Positions 1-8,923 are shown, counted from the stretch's first letter. The stretch is 64,000 bases of DNA from an uncultured Clostridia bacterium (GCA_934746715.1 CAKVFI010000001.1:310001-374000); one strand, 5' to 3'. Translations and numbers: made by a program. Notes: generated by a model from the sequence alone, not told the origin.

Positions 1-769
1 GTTTGTTTTCAATCTCGGTAGTTGTTAAATATTCTTTTGTAATATCAAAAGCATAAATTTGAGTTTTTGATTGCTTAATTATTGAAAATGAATATACTTT
101 TTTATCTAAAAATACCAAAATATTTTGCTCATCTATAATTTTGGAATTTTCTCTAGATTTAAGACTTTTCCAAATTTCAAAAGAACTTTGATTTTGTTTG
201 ATGTTTAGTTTTTCAAGCAAGGTTTTCATTGCAAGGTTTTCATAAACCACATTAAACTCACTTTCAAACGTCAAAGCGGTTTTAAGCCCATCTAGTGCTT
301 GTTTAAGAGAATAATAATTTATATTGCTTTTTAGTTTAGTTAAAGAGTTTAATAAACTTGTCAGTGATTTTGCAAATAAATATACAACGCCAATGACTAT
401 AAACATAACTGAAAGTGTTTCATTTGCATATTTCCAAAATGGCAAAAGCATAATCAAAAAAGGGAAATCTATTACCAATTTATAGTCTTTTTTTGCTATC
501 ATCAGTCCAAATTCAAACACCAAAATTAAAGCACTATAATACGCTAAAATCTCGCAAGTTGGTGTGTTTTTAAAATTAAACAATATAAATGCCCAAACAA
601 CGCAAAGAGCAATATTCAAAACTCTGCAAACAACAAAAAGATCAATTTTAAGTTTTCTATTAGAAAACATTTCACAAAGTAATGTAATTGTTAAAAATAT
701 GATAGAAACAAACAGCAAAACGACCATAAGAGACTGCATTTCGTTGTTTAAAATGGATAAATAACTCAT
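1..769 (-). CDS. Membrane protein, C-terminus cut by window edge
   Basis: Open frame of 256 codons on the minus strand that runs off the left edge, so the C-terminus is missing. It starts at an ATG (769) preceded by GGAGG, and this ATG overlaps the TGA of the upstream kinase-like gene (ATGA), which implies translational coupling. The first ~135 residues hold about five hydrophobic segments. The rest is soluble and rich in Lys, Asn and Ser. No family is recognised. Its place directly behind a 7TM kinase-like gene and near a LuxR-type regulator suggests a partner in the same signalling system, perhaps a second sensor. That role is inferred from position only. Confidence 0.75.
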   Translation of the reverse strand, partial: MSYLSILNNEMQSLMVVLLFVSIIFLTITLLCEMFSNRKLKIDLFVVCRVLNIALCVVWAFILFNFKNTPTCEILAYYSALILVFEFGLMIAKKDYKLVIDFPFLIMLLPFWKYANETLSVMFIVIGVVYLFAKSLTSLLNSLTKLKSNINYYSLKQALDGLKTALTFESEFNVVYENLAMKTLLEKLNIKQNQSSFEIWKSLKSRENSKIIDEQNILVFLDKKVYSFSIIKQSKTQIYAFDITKEYLTTTEIENK

Positions 770-2391
770 TTGATTACCTCCTTAAAACAAACGATTGTGC
801 TGTCGTCTTCCAACGTGAAAATATATTCCATTTTATATTCGTTTGGCAATTTTAATTCTGGTTTTTCAAGCCTTATAGCATCAAAAGTAATTTCAAATTC
901 CCAAACATCTCGCTTTTTGATTGTCAGCCAAATATCAAGACTTTCTTTTTTGATATTTGTGAGTAATTCGTTGTAAATATCATAAAACTTGCCAGCTATG
1001 CTAACTGGAATAGGACATTTATCAAGTCCAATACCAGCGTTTATATTAAGCCATTTTAGGTCGTTAAAGCTCTCGTTAAACAAAAGATTTAATTCATCTT
1101 TTGTAATTTCTTGTTTTTGTTCTGAAAGAAGAATAAGGCTTGTTTTTCGCTTTAAGTATCCAACAATGATTTTTATTTCATTTAAAGTTTCTTTTGTTTG
1201 CTTTTTGTTTTCAGTGGTTATCGTTTCTGGCAAATTGTTTAACAATTCTTCAAGCACATTTCTCTTGTTTTTAATCTGCTTTTCCACCTTGTTTAAAAGC
1301 AAGGCGTGTTGTTTAATTTGTTTTTCTTTTTGCAAAACTTCTTTTTTGTTTTCCAAAATTTTGTTTATATATTCAAGTTTTTCATTTTCGGTTTTAAGTT
1401 CTTTTTGCAAAGATTTAAGTTTTTCAACATCATTAAGCACCAAAAGTGTGCCAGAATTTAATTTTTGCTTTTCTAGTAGCATGTTGCTATTTGCTTTTTG
1501 TTTGCGATATTGCATATTTTGATATTCAATATCTTGCTTTTCATTCACTATTGCAAGTGGCACATTACAGGTTTCAAAGAACTCAAAATATGCTCCGCTG
1601 TTTTTGACAAGTCCACATTTTAGTGAAATATACACAAGCATTGTTCCTAAAACAGTGTAAACAAGTGTCATATCCGAAAGATATGGAACATATAGGTCGC
1701 CAGCCACATACACAATGCTATATGCAAGCACTAGTAAGATTACAAGACTTGGCAAAATCTTTTGCTTTATGGTCGTTTTTCTGTTTGAAAAAATATAAAA
1801 CAATACAATGGTTGTTAATATTTCAAGGAAAATAAAGGCGTAGATAATAAAATAGCCAAGGTTGTATTTATAGTTGCTTGAATGAGAACCAATCTCGCCG
1901 TCAGGGAAAATAAATACAAATTGATGAAAATCATTGGTTAAAACTAGCACTAATAAAAGCAAGGATATTGCAAGCGAAATAGTAGCAACAACTCTTTTAT
2001 ATGTTTTGTTTTTAATGTATATTTGGTTGTTTGTGATAAACCACATGGCAGGGATAAACAGCAACGGAATATACAAAAGATACCAAGTATAATCATTGTT
2101 ATCGTTAAAAGCCGACACTTTGTCGAAAATCTTTATTCCAAGCCAAAAAGCGAACAAACAAAACAAAATGATAAAACAAATTTTTGTCTTTTTATCTATA
2201 GTTTTGATTATTGCACCAAACATTACAACAGATAAAACAACTGCCACCAAACAGTAAATAAAAACATTTGCCTTTTTATTACTTTCAGTGGGGTCAGTTT
2301 TGCCAAACACAAGTGCAAAAATTATGCAAAGCACAACACCCAGCATAACCCCATAAACCATTAAGTTCCTTTTGCAAAAAATTTTATTCAT
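766..2391 (-). CDS. Atypical 7TM sensor histidine-kinase-like protein
   Basis: 541 residues from ATG 2391. About eight hydrophobic helices fill the first ~280 residues. A long Lys/Glu/Gln coiled coil follows (~310-420), then a C-terminal part with a GYLKRKTSLILLSEQ segment and a degenerate N-box-like stretch (FYDIYNELLTNI). This matches clostridial proteins with an N-terminal HisKA_7TM region paired with LuxR-type regulators. I see no canonical H-box histidine and no G-boxes, so classical autokinase activity is doubtful. The frame stays open to a TTG at 2565, but ATG 2391 is preferred: a TGcTATAAT extended -10 ends 6 nt before it, which suggests a leaderless start. A 4-bp overlap joins it to the next membrane gene. 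Confidence 0.65.
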   Translation of the reverse strand: MNKIFCKRNLMVYGVMLGVVLCIIFALVFGKTDPTESNKKANVFIYCLVAVVLSVVMFGAIIKTIDKKTKICFIILFCLFAFWLGIKIFDKVSAFNDNNDYTWYLLYIPLLFIPAMWFITNNQIYIKNKTYKRVVATISLAISLLLLVLVLTNDFHQFVFIFPDGEIGSHSSNYKYNLGYFIIYAFIFLEILTTIVLFYIFSNRKTTIKQKILPSLVILLVLAYSIVYVAGDLYVPYLSDMTLVYTVLGTMLVYISLKCGLVKNSGAYFEFFETCNVPLAIVNEKQDIEYQNMQYRKQKANSNMLLEKQKLNSGTLLVLNDVEKLKSLQKELKTENEKLEYINKILENKKEVLQKEKQIKQHALLLNKVEKQIKNKRNVLEELLNNLPETITTENKKQTKETLNEIKIIVGYLKRKTSLILLSEQKQEITKDELNLLFNESFNDLKWLNINAGIGLDKCPIPVSIAGKFYDIYNELLTNIKKESLDIWLTIKKRDVWEFEITFDAIRLEKPELKLPNEYKMEYIFTLEDDSTIVCFKEVIK

Positions 2392-2397
2392 ATTTGA

Positions 2398-2406
2398 ATT
2401 ATAGCA
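2398..2406 (-). promoter_or_regulatory. Extended -10 promoter at a leaderless start
   Basis: TGC-TATAAT on the minus strand, then TCAAAT, then the ATG of the kinase-like gene at 2391. There is no Shine-Dalgarno sequence and no clear -35. The expected +1 falls on the A of ATG. Confidence 0.55.
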
Positions 2407-2556
2407 TAAAAAGTCAAATTTTCCATAAATAAATGCAAATAAAGTTGAGAATAACGCTAACTTTTTACTATTTAGATTATTTCCAATCAACACGGAAAGA
2501 TATATCTTTTGGAGCATTAGCACTAATCTAACAAATAGTTTTTTGTTTGAGAAAAA

Positions 2557-2590
2557 TGTAGACAAATTCTATAATTCGAACTTGTCTACA
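2557..2590. repeat. Inverted repeat TGTAGACAA-N16-TTGTCTACA
   Basis: Perfect 9-bp arms around a 16-bp AT-rich centre, between the kinase-like gene and the lipoprotein terminator. It is about 170 bp upstream of the kinase start. It may be an operator; there is no U-tract, so a terminator is unlikely. Confidence 0.45.
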
Positions 2591-2630
2591 CTCTAAGGTT
2601 TTTGGGTTGTAGTCTCTTTTATGCAGACAC

Positions 2631-2673
2631 AAAAAAAGCATATCTAGGGAAAATCCTAAATATGCTCTTTTTT
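2631..2673 (-). terminator. Intrinsic terminator of the His/Cys-rich lipoprotein gene
   Basis: Arms GCATATTTAGG and CCTAGATATGC (one mismatch) around a short loop, flanked by A- and T-runs, so it could work in both directions. Confidence 0.75.
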
Positions 2674-2703
2674 AATTAATGCCAACAAACTTAGTTGTTT
2701 GCT

Positions 2704-4440
2704 TTAACTTTTAGTGATATAGAAATCAACACTTTCTTTTCCTTCTTCACTGTCAGCAACTTTTGTTACTGTAATAAAATACAAAACCCCATCAGGTGTT
2801 ATTACGTTTAGTTGGTATCCCCCTGAAACACCAGATCCATCTTCTTTTTTATAAACAACCGATTCACTAGTTGTCACATAGCCTGTTCCATTTGTGTTAA
2901 AATTTAATTTATAAGTTTTTAGATTTGCAGAAGCTTCTGTAGTAAATACAAGATAAAAACTTTCGCCTTTGTTTAGTTTTCTGCTTATAGTGTTGGTATA
3001 ATTTTTGCCTTCTGCAAAGTTAAGGGTTTCAACTTCTGTAAAGGTTTTGTTTGCCAAGATAGGTTTTGCAGTAGCTAAATCAGCAAAACTACTATAGTCA
3101 AAATATATCTCACATTTTTCGTCGCCATTTACTAAAATGTCAGTAGGAACATTATATTGCAATTTTAAGGCAACTACTTCTAGAGGTTTTGAATAACCTT
3201 CACACATCATATAGTCACCAACTCTTATTGTTCCGTTGTTAACTCTAGTAACGGTAATGCCAACTTGTTCTGTGGTTGTGTTCCATTTAATCTCGCTTTC
3301 TTTTTCGACACTTGTTAATGTTGCTACAACGCTGTCGTCATAGTGGACTAAATTAACTTTTCTATTAGTGTCACTTAATGGCAATTCCTTAATTGCGAAA
3401 TTGTCATCTTCAGTTAATAAGTAGTCAACACGAACTGGATTTCTTCCAGGATTTTTGTTGTCGTTTCTCTTTGGTGCTTTAATTGGAACGTCAACAGGTT
3501 TAACTAAACCTTCAGTTACGTTAACAGTTCCTAAATGTATATATTGAACATTATCATCTTCCATAGCTGCTTTGTTATAAGCGACCTTAAAACTTAAATT
3601 TTTACCAATTTCAACTTTGTATTTATTGATTACAAATTCTGCTTTTGCAACTTCGCCTTTAAGGTAAGTAGCATTTCCTTCGCAATAAATTCTTACTTCA
3701 TAAGTTCCTGCATTTGTTGGTGCAGTTGTGGTGTAGGTGCTATCGTTTGCGCCTTTCACTTTGTATTCAATTTTGCAAAGGTCTTTGATTGCTTCATCAA
3801 CTGTGTAATCGCTTGAAGCAACACCTTGTGCTCCAGCATTGTATGTTTTTGCTGAAAGTGCTTTAAATGAGCCTTTTCCAGTCAAACTTCTTACATATTT
3901 ACAGTCATTGCAATCAACATCGGTTTCGTCTGTATAGGTGTGAGCAATTCCAGTTTTTGTTTTTATTGGGTGTTTTTCTGTGCCACAATTGGTATCACGT
4001 TTGTGGGTCAATTCACCTTCTGATGTATATACCCAAGTATGGTCTTGCTCGTTTTGTGTTAATGGGGTTTCGTGTTCGCAAGTTGTTTCTTGCCAATGTT
4101 TAGTGTCGTTAGCTTTCCATGTCCAAGAATGGATATTATCGCCAGAGCCCTCAACTGTCCTATCTTTTTGATATTGACAGGTTGAGCAAGTGCCTGTTTC
4201 CACTTTATCGGTGTGGACACCAGCAGGGGTCTTTTCAACCCAAACAAAGGCGTGATCACCTAAGTTGCTTTTTTCTTCGCAATTTTTGCCTGTGCAAGCG
4301 TGCCAGTGTTGTGTTTCTGATTTAGACCAATCACCACTGAATGAATGTTCGTGTTTTCCGCAAGCCGAAAGCAAAAACACTGCGGGCACAAACAACATAA
4401 ATGATAATGCAAGCGCCCAAATTGATTTTTTCTTTGTCAT
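2704..4440 (-). CDS. Secreted lipoprotein with His/Cys-rich modules and MBG-like repeat
   Basis: 578 residues. The Lys-rich signal peptide ends in a lipobox LSAC (Cys at ~27), so it should be anchored on the outside of the membrane. Residues ~28-185 hold repeated short modules with His-x-Trp and paired Cys (CTGKNC, CSTC, CNDC), of the kind seen in clostridial surface proteins. Residues ~195-275 resemble an MBG/Ig-like repeat (AKTYNAG ... NAGTYEV). The remaining half is beta-rich and unrecognised. ATG 4440 has a good AGGAG site. Its own terminator follows. It lies between the sensor and the response regulator, but a functional link is not shown. Metal binding by the His/Cys modules is possible but untested. 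Confidence 0.75.
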   Translation of the reverse strand: MTKKKSIWALALSFMLFVPAVFLLSACGKHEHSFSGDWSKSETQHWHACTGKNCEEKSNLGDHAFVWVEKTPAGVHTDKVETGTCSTCQYQKDRTVEGSGDNIHSWTWKANDTKHWQETTCEHETPLTQNEQDHTWVYTSEGELTHKRDTNCGTEKHPIKTKTGIAHTYTDETDVDCNDCKYVRSLTGKGSFKALSAKTYNAGAQGVASSDYTVDEAIKDLCKIEYKVKGANDSTYTTTAPTNAGTYEVRIYCEGNATYLKGEVAKAEFVINKYKVEIGKNLSFKVAYNKAAMEDDNVQYIHLGTVNVTEGLVKPVDVPIKAPKRNDNKNPGRNPVRVDYLLTEDDNFAIKELPLSDTNRKVNLVHYDDSVVATLTSVEKESEIKWNTTTEQVGITVTRVNNGTIRVGDYMMCEGYSKPLEVVALKLQYNVPTDILVNGDEKCEIYFDYSSFADLATAKPILANKTFTEVETLNFAEGKNYTNTISRKLNKGESFYLVFTTEASANLKTYKLNFNTNGTGYVTTSESVVYKKEDGSGVSGGYQLNVITPDGVLYFITVTKVADSEEGKESVDFYITKS

Positions 4441-4538
4441 ATTTTCTCCTTATATTTAAATTTTTGTGAAATACAAGAAGAAAATCTATCAATCTTCTTT
4501 TTCACATTTTTATTATAACATAATACCCTCAAAAATGA

Positions 4539-4586
4539 TTAGGACTTAAGTCTAAACTTTTGTTCAAAAAAAAGGACAAAAGTCCT
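4539..4586. promoter_or_regulatory. Two operator-like GGAC-N4-GTC palindromes before the regulator gene
   Basis: GGACTTAAGTCT (4542-4553) and GGACAAAAGTCC (4574-4585) share the form GGAC-N4-GTCY. Their centres are 32 bp apart, about three helical turns. They lie upstream of a -10 TATAAT (4610-4615) that lacks a convincing -35. This fits activator or autoregulator binding by a LuxR-type dimer, which is inferred. Confidence 0.45.
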
Positions 4587-4609
4587 ATTATCTTGTGTGG
4601 CTTTTATGG

Positions 4610-4615
4610 TATAAT
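4610..4615 (+). promoter_or_regulatory. -10 element of the response regulator gene
   Basis: TATAAT 35 nt upstream of ATG 4645. No good -35 lies at 16-18 bp; the palindromic sites lie upstream instead. Confidence 0.55.
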
Positions 4616-4644
4616 ATAAAAAATAAATACTTTTGGGAGCGAAA

Positions 4645-5256
4645 ATGGATAAAATTAAAGTATTGCTTGTTGAAGACCAAGATTTGCTACTAGATGGAAT
4701 GTCTTTGTCGCTTGAAGCGAGTGGCGAAATTGAAATTGTTGGAAAATTTAAGGATATTGCAGACTATTTTTATATTGAAGATAGAAAAAACATTGATGTA
4801 ATTTTAACCGATGTTTGCTGCGCGAATAATCACAATAGCATAGACTATATAAAAGAAATTAAGCAAGACAATCCGAACATTAAAATTATTCTAATGACAT
4901 CTGTTATGGAAATCAGTTTTATTGATAGAGCCAAACAAACTGGTGCAGACAGTTTTGTGTATAAGACAATCCCAACAAAAGAACTAATAACAATTATACG
5001 CAATGTTATGAATGGATATGGCACTTTTCCAATAAGCAAAAGAGAAGAAATTTCTTTTTTGAAAAATTTAACTGACAACGAACTCAATATTGTAAGACTA
5101 TATTGTCAAGGCAACAATCGAAAAGAGATTGCACAAAAGTTGTCCTTTTCTGAGTCCACAATTAAAAACACAATAACACTGATTTTAGAAAAAACTGGTT
5201 TTGCCTCAATGTCAAAATTTGCCATTTGGCTAATGCAAAATGGATACATAGCATAA
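4645..5256 (+). CDS. LuxR/NarL-type response regulator
   Basis: 203 residues from ATG 4645, with GGGAG 5 nt upstream. A TTG 12 nt earlier overlaps this ribosome binding site and is rejected. The receiver domain has the acidic pair E10/D11, phospho-acceptor D56 (VILTD), T85 and K107 of the KxxP-like motif (VYKTIP). The C-terminal helix-turn-helix begins near residue 141 (LTDNELNIVRLYCQGNNRKEIA). It probably acts with the 7TM kinase-like protein encoded about 2 kb away on the other strand. Two palindromes in its promoter suggest autoregulation. The receiver looks intact although the likely partner kinase is degenerate. Confidence 0.9.
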   Translation: MDKIKVLLVEDQDLLLDGMSLSLEASGEIEIVGKFKDIADYFYIEDRKNIDVILTDVCCANNHNSIDYIKEIKQDNPNIKIILMTSVMEISFIDRAKQTGADSFVYKTIPTKELITIIRNVMNGYGTFPISKREEISFLKNLTDNELNIVRLYCQGNNRKEIAQKLSFSESTIKNTITLILEKTGFASMSKFAIWLMQNGYIA

Positions 5257-5572
5257 TGTCCATTTTACTCAATTAAAATAACAATAAAAAGGCTCTAACA
5301 AATAAAGGAATTTACTATATTTTTTTCAAATATTGTGATTTTTGGGTGTAAAAATTATATAAAATATTCCCCATAACTTGCATTTTATTAAAAAAATAAA
5401 AATACATCATACTATCTGGGAGTTAGTTTACAAAAAAGACTGCATAATTGCAGCCTTTTTTTGTTAGTTTGTTAGTTTTTATTAAGTATTTTTTAGTTTT
5501 TGTTTAAAATCATCTTTCACTCTGATTTAAAGCATAAAATGCACATCAACTGCTAAAAATTTAAAAAGTAAT
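5257..5572. other. Intergenic region between convergent genes
   Basis: AT-rich spacer between the response regulator and gpsA. Apart from the bidirectional terminator at 5433-5462 I see no gene, promoter or repeat. Confidence 0.6.
5433..5462. terminator. Bidirectional intrinsic terminator
   Basis: A-run, CTGCA-taat-TGCAG stem, then T-run, between the convergent regulator gene and gpsA. Confidence 0.75.
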
Positions 5573-6601
5573 CTATTGGCGGAGTTCATCAAGAGCATAA
5601 ACTTTTGTGATTGCTTTTTCAATTTCATTAACCGCTTTAACTGGTTCAATTTGACCATCAATTATACTTTGATAAGTTTCAAGCAAGTATGCTCTCAATT
5701 GCATTGCATCGCTCACTTGATTGTTGTAATTTATCATGCGTTTGATTAAGCCTGTTACCGCTTGTTTGCCTTCAATTGAAACAAAAGGCAATTGTGGGTT
5801 TGGTGTGTTTTGCTTAACAACTTCAATGCCGTAAGTTAAGTTGTGACTATTGTTATCGTACATTGTAGCATCATAATCGCCAAGCAAAGGCAAGCGTCTT
5901 GCAGTTGTTGGTATGCATTGCATTGCATCCAAATAATTTTCCATTTCCGCCAAACTTGCACACATAAGTGAACCACGCAAAGTGTCATTTTTTGAACCAA
6001 CACACATGCCACCCAGTCCACCATAAACATTTTTGGCAGCTGCGCAAATTTCAACACCTTTAACATCATGCAAAGGGAACAATTTGTAATTTTCGTTGCT
6101 TAAAATTTTGCTAACTTTTTTTGCCCTTTCACTGTCATACCCAGCAACAACCATGTGAGTTTTTTCGCCTTTTACAATTGATTGTGGGTGACCGGGACCA
6201 GCAAGCACACAAATGTTTTGTTTGTTCACCCCATTTGCAAGCAAAATTTCGCTTAAAGTTCTGCCTGTGGTTTGTTCAATGCCTTTCATCGCAAGAATGT
6301 AATGTTTGTTTTCATAGCCTTTCACTTTTTTAACATCTTGCATCAATTCGTCCACGCTTTGGCTTAAAATGGAAATAATTACATAATCTCCAAAATTTAA
6401 AACCTTTTCCAGGTCGTGAGTAAAATTTAATTTATCGTAATTTGTTAGGTCAACATAATTGTTCTTTTTTGTTTTAAAAAAATCACTTTCTGTTTTTCCT
6501 TCAAAAATCTTTTCCCAAGCAAGAACATTGTGCCCATTTTGTGCGCAAAGCCATGCCATAGTTGAAGCCCAACGTCCTGTTCCAATAATGCCAACTTTCA
6601 T
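5573..6601 (-). CDS. gpsA: Glycerol-3-phosphate dehydrogenase [NAD(P)+]
   Basis: 342 residues. Reduces dihydroxyacetone phosphate to sn-glycerol 3-phosphate, the backbone for phospholipid synthesis. The N-terminal Rossmann motif IGTGRWAS (residues ~5-12) is followed by the conserved GPGHPQ segment and the catalytic-lysine motif AAAKNVYGGLGGM. The C-terminal substrate region (LGDYDATMYDNNSHNLTYG) is divergent from the usual TC-S-SRN form. ATG 6601 has GGAG upstream; a TTG 3 nt earlier is less likely. It is a single gene with its own terminator, and its length is typical. Confidence 0.88.
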   Translation of the reverse strand: MKVGIIGTGRWASTMAWLCAQNGHNVLAWEKIFEGKTESDFFKTKKNNYVDLTNYDKLNFTHDLEKVLNFGDYVIISILSQSVDELMQDVKKVKGYENKHYILAMKGIEQTTGRTLSEILLANGVNKQNICVLAGPGHPQSIVKGEKTHMVVAGYDSERAKKVSKILSNENYKLFPLHDVKGVEICAAAKNVYGGLGGMCVGSKNDTLRGSLMCASLAEMENYLDAMQCIPTTARRLPLLGDYDATMYDNNSHNLTYGIEVVKQNTPNPQLPFVSIEGKQAVTGLIKRMINYNNQVSDAMQLRAYLLETYQSIIDGQIEPVKAVNEIEKAITKVYALDELRQ

Positions 6602-6770
6602 CAATTTCTCCTTAATTTTGCAATCATTAGCTGCATTGTTTAATTTAATTCAATAATTATATTAAAGAACAAATTATTTGTCAAACAATTTAAATTTTAC
6701 CAAAAACATGATAATTCAACTTTTTCATTAAAAGCATTACGCGGTTGATAAAACAATTTTAATATTTTCT

Positions 6771-7337
6771 TTATTTCAAAGATTTGTATATCTTTTGCAA
6801 CCTAAATCTGTTATAGCGCTGAATTAAGATAGGTGGCAAATCTACAAGCAAAGATGTCAATACCGCAGTGATTATGTAAAGCCACAACTCATCAACAGAA
6901 ATCAAACAACCAATCAAAATTGCAAAAAATCCCACAAAAAAGCCAACCCAGTGCACAATTTCTGCACATATGTTGTTTTTTAAAACTTTCTTAATTTGAT
7001 TTTTATCTCTTGTATTTTTTAAAATAAATTGATTTTTGTAAAGTGCAATGAAGTTATCCTTCCATCTTTTAACCCCGAGTTTTGACAAAAAAGCAAACTC
7101 ATTTTCCTTAATCTCAAATATTTTTTTGTTAACATTTATTTTGTTTTTTGTTAAAGTGAAAAATTTCCCAATCAAAATTCTCACATCGGTGTGATAAGCA
7201 AACATAAGTGAAGTTATAAACAATGCCACATAAGGCGACCTATATCCACAAACAGCAAAAAGAACACCACAAACCAAAAATATTATATTGACGATTATTG
7301 CAATAACAATACCTATAAACAAAGTTTTATTTTTCAT
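6771..7337 (-). CDS. CrtO-like acyltransferase family membrane protein
   Basis: 188 residues with four hydrophobic segments: two N-terminal and a pair near residues 125-165. The segment FLSKLGVKRWKDNFI, a Glu-x-x-His-Trp motif (AEIVHW) and the C-terminal DLPPILIQRYNRFRL are hallmarks I associate with the glycosyl-4,4'-diaponeurosporenoate acyltransferase (CrtO) family. No carotenoid genes lie nearby, so the substrate is unknown; many anaerobes carry such proteins outside carotenoid clusters. There is no Shine-Dalgarno sequence before ATG 7337. A TGaTATAAT -10 ends 6 nt before it, so the gene is probably read from a leaderless mRNA. Confidence 0.6.
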   Translation of the reverse strand: MKNKTLFIGIVIAIIVNIIFLVCGVLFAVCGYRSPYVALFITSLMFAYHTDVRILIGKFFTLTKNKINVNKKIFEIKENEFAFLSKLGVKRWKDNFIALYKNQFILKNTRDKNQIKKVLKNNICAEIVHWVGFFVGFFAILIGCLISVDELWLYIITAVLTSLLVDLPPILIQRYNRFRLQKIYKSLK

Positions 7338-7343
7338 AATTTT

Positions 7344-7352
7344 ATTATATCA
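7344..7352 (-). promoter_or_regulatory. Extended -10 promoter at a leaderless start
   Basis: TGA-TATAAT, then AAAATT, then ATG 7337. TTGCTT lies 18 bp upstream as a possible -35. The predicted +1 is the A of ATG. Confidence 0.6.
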
Positions 7353-7536
7353 CAAATTATTTTAACAAAGCAATTATAAAATGTGTTTTAAAAATTTAAG
7401 TTAAATTAAAAAAATTAACATAAATTAATTAAAAAACACAAAAAATTTATATTTTTAATAAAAATAATTAAAATTTTTTAAATTTTCCAGTAAAAGTTTT
7501 TAAAAAGTTAATATGGTTGCAAATTAATTTTAAAAA

Positions 7537-8322
7537 TCATATAGCCATATCCATAACCATCATAATCAAAAATCCCAACACAAAAGCCAATGTTGCCAAA
7601 AGATTATATTTGCCAGATTGTGATGATGGAACCAAATCTTTAACCACAACAAAAATTGTTGTTCCACCAGCAAAAGCCAAAACAAATGGCAAAATTGTGT
7701 TAAAAATTTCAGTTAAGAAAAATGCAACGATTGCACTAACCAGCTCCAAAACCGCGGACAACACGCCAAGCCAAAACGACTTTGATTTTGAATATCCGTC
7801 AGCATAAAGCGGCAAAGAAACCATTGCTCCATCTGGAAAATTTTGTATGCCTATGCCAACAGCCAAAGTTAAAGCACTGGTTAAACTAATAACTGCGTCG
7901 CCGTAAAACGCCCCAGCAAGTGCAACACCGACAGCTAAACCTTCTGGAATATTGTGAATTGTTATTGCAAGCATCATTCTGCCTGTTTTTTTGTTGTTGA
8001 AAACACTCACTCTTTTTTTACGCTTGACATTTTGTGAATTTTCAAATTTAATTGAAACAATTTCCACCACAATCAAAAACAAAACGCCGCAACAAAAGCC
8101 AATTGCGCATGGCAACCAAAACAAACTTGAACTTTGATTTGTCATCTGTATTGCTGGCAATATTAACGACCAAATTGAAGCAGACATCATCATTCCAGCC
8201 GCCAAACCAATTAATGATTGGTCAAATTTTTCATTCATATTGCTTTTTAAAAAAAACACCAAACCAGCACCCAAAACAGTGCCCACAAATGGCACAAAAA
8301 AACCCAAAACTATTTGAGGCAT
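7537..8322 (-). CDS. ZIP-family metal transporter (ZupT/GufA-like)
   Basis: 261 residues from ATG 8322, which has AGGAGG directly upstream; the longer frame to 8391 has no such site. Seven to eight membrane helices. The two metal-site signatures are present: HNIPEG in one helix and NFPDG in the next, as in ZupT/GufA-type zinc or iron importers. A charged loop (~105-120) precedes HNIPEG. The substrate is probably Zn2+ or another divalent ion, moved into the cytoplasm. The gene stands alone between the CrtO-like and zinc-ribbon genes. Specificity cannot be read from the sequence. Confidence 0.85.
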   Translation of the reverse strand: MPQIVLGFFVPFVGTVLGAGLVFFLKSNMNEKFDQSLIGLAAGMMMSASIWSLILPAIQMTNQSSSLFWLPCAIGFCCGVLFLIVVEIVSIKFENSQNVKRKKRVSVFNNKKTGRMMLAITIHNIPEGLAVGVALAGAFYGDAVISLTSALTLAVGIGIQNFPDGAMVSLPLYADGYSKSKSFWLGVLSAVLELVSAIVAFFLTEIFNTILPFVLAFAGGTTIFVVVKDLVPSSQSGKYNLLATLAFVLGFLIMMVMDMAI

Positions 8323-8394
8323 ATTCCTCCTTGGTATGTCTATTCGACCCTTTATATTAGAATATGCAATTTGGGTTTTAAGTGTAATCAACTT

Positions 8395-8898
8395 TTATTT
8401 TTTTATTGCTCTGCCACAATATGGACAAACAGATTTTTCACCTTCAAAAGCTTCCACAGGAGCACCGCAACCAGTGCATGTCAAAACATCAAGTTTTTTG
8501 TTTTTGTGCACAAGTTCTTGTTGAGTTAATGTTTTGGAATTGTTTTTTACAATATATTTATCTTCAACAATAATGTATCCTTGCAAATATCTGCCATTGA
8601 TTAATTCTTTTAACTGCTTCAACATTTCTTCCGTATTTACATTTTTAAGCCTTGCAAGTTCTTCAACATCTTGAATGTTTTCATCTATCACTAATGTGCA
8701 CAAATTTTGTTTTGTTTTTAAATTTGCAAAATGCAACCATGCAAATGGACAACCATAAAAGCCAACAGCTATCAAAACAATGCCCAAACTTAATAATAAT
8801 GGTTTAGACGCAAAAGCAATGGTAACCACAACGCCAGCTGGAAGAGCAACTGAAAGCAATATCGCCAAAATAAAACTTATAATAATTTTCTTTTTCAT
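8395..8898 (-). CDS. Membrane protein with C-terminal zinc ribbon
   Basis: 167 residues. Two N-terminal membrane helices (~6-28, 33-52) are followed by a cytoplasmic helical region (~70-115) that resembles a small winged-helix segment (VEELARLKNVNTEEMLKQLKELI). The C-terminal zinc ribbon has CTGCG and CPYCG. Similar proteins are common and uncharacterised in Clostridia. AAAGGA lies before ATG 8898. About 25 bp upstream sits a 16-mer (8924-8939) that strongly resembles an NrdR box. Confidence 0.65.
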   Translation of the reverse strand: MKKKIIISFILAILLSVALPAGVVVTIAFASKPLLLSLGIVLIAVGFYGCPFAWLHFANLKTKQNLCTLVIDENIQDVEELARLKNVNTEEMLKQLKELINGRYLQGYIIVEDKYIVKNNSKTLTQQELVHKNKKLDVLTCTGCGAPVEAFEGEKSVCPYCGRAIKK

Positions 8899-8923
8899 AT
8901 CTATCCTTTAATAATTTATCAAT

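Noticed and set aside
989..1522. 177-codon plus-strand frame opposite the kinase-like gene
   Set aside because: Low-complexity Ser/Phe translation of the antisense of a coiled coil, and no ribosome binding site.
2412..2417. TTGACT as a -35 for the kinase-like promoter
   Set aside because: Only 8 bp from the -10, too close to be a sigma-70 -35.
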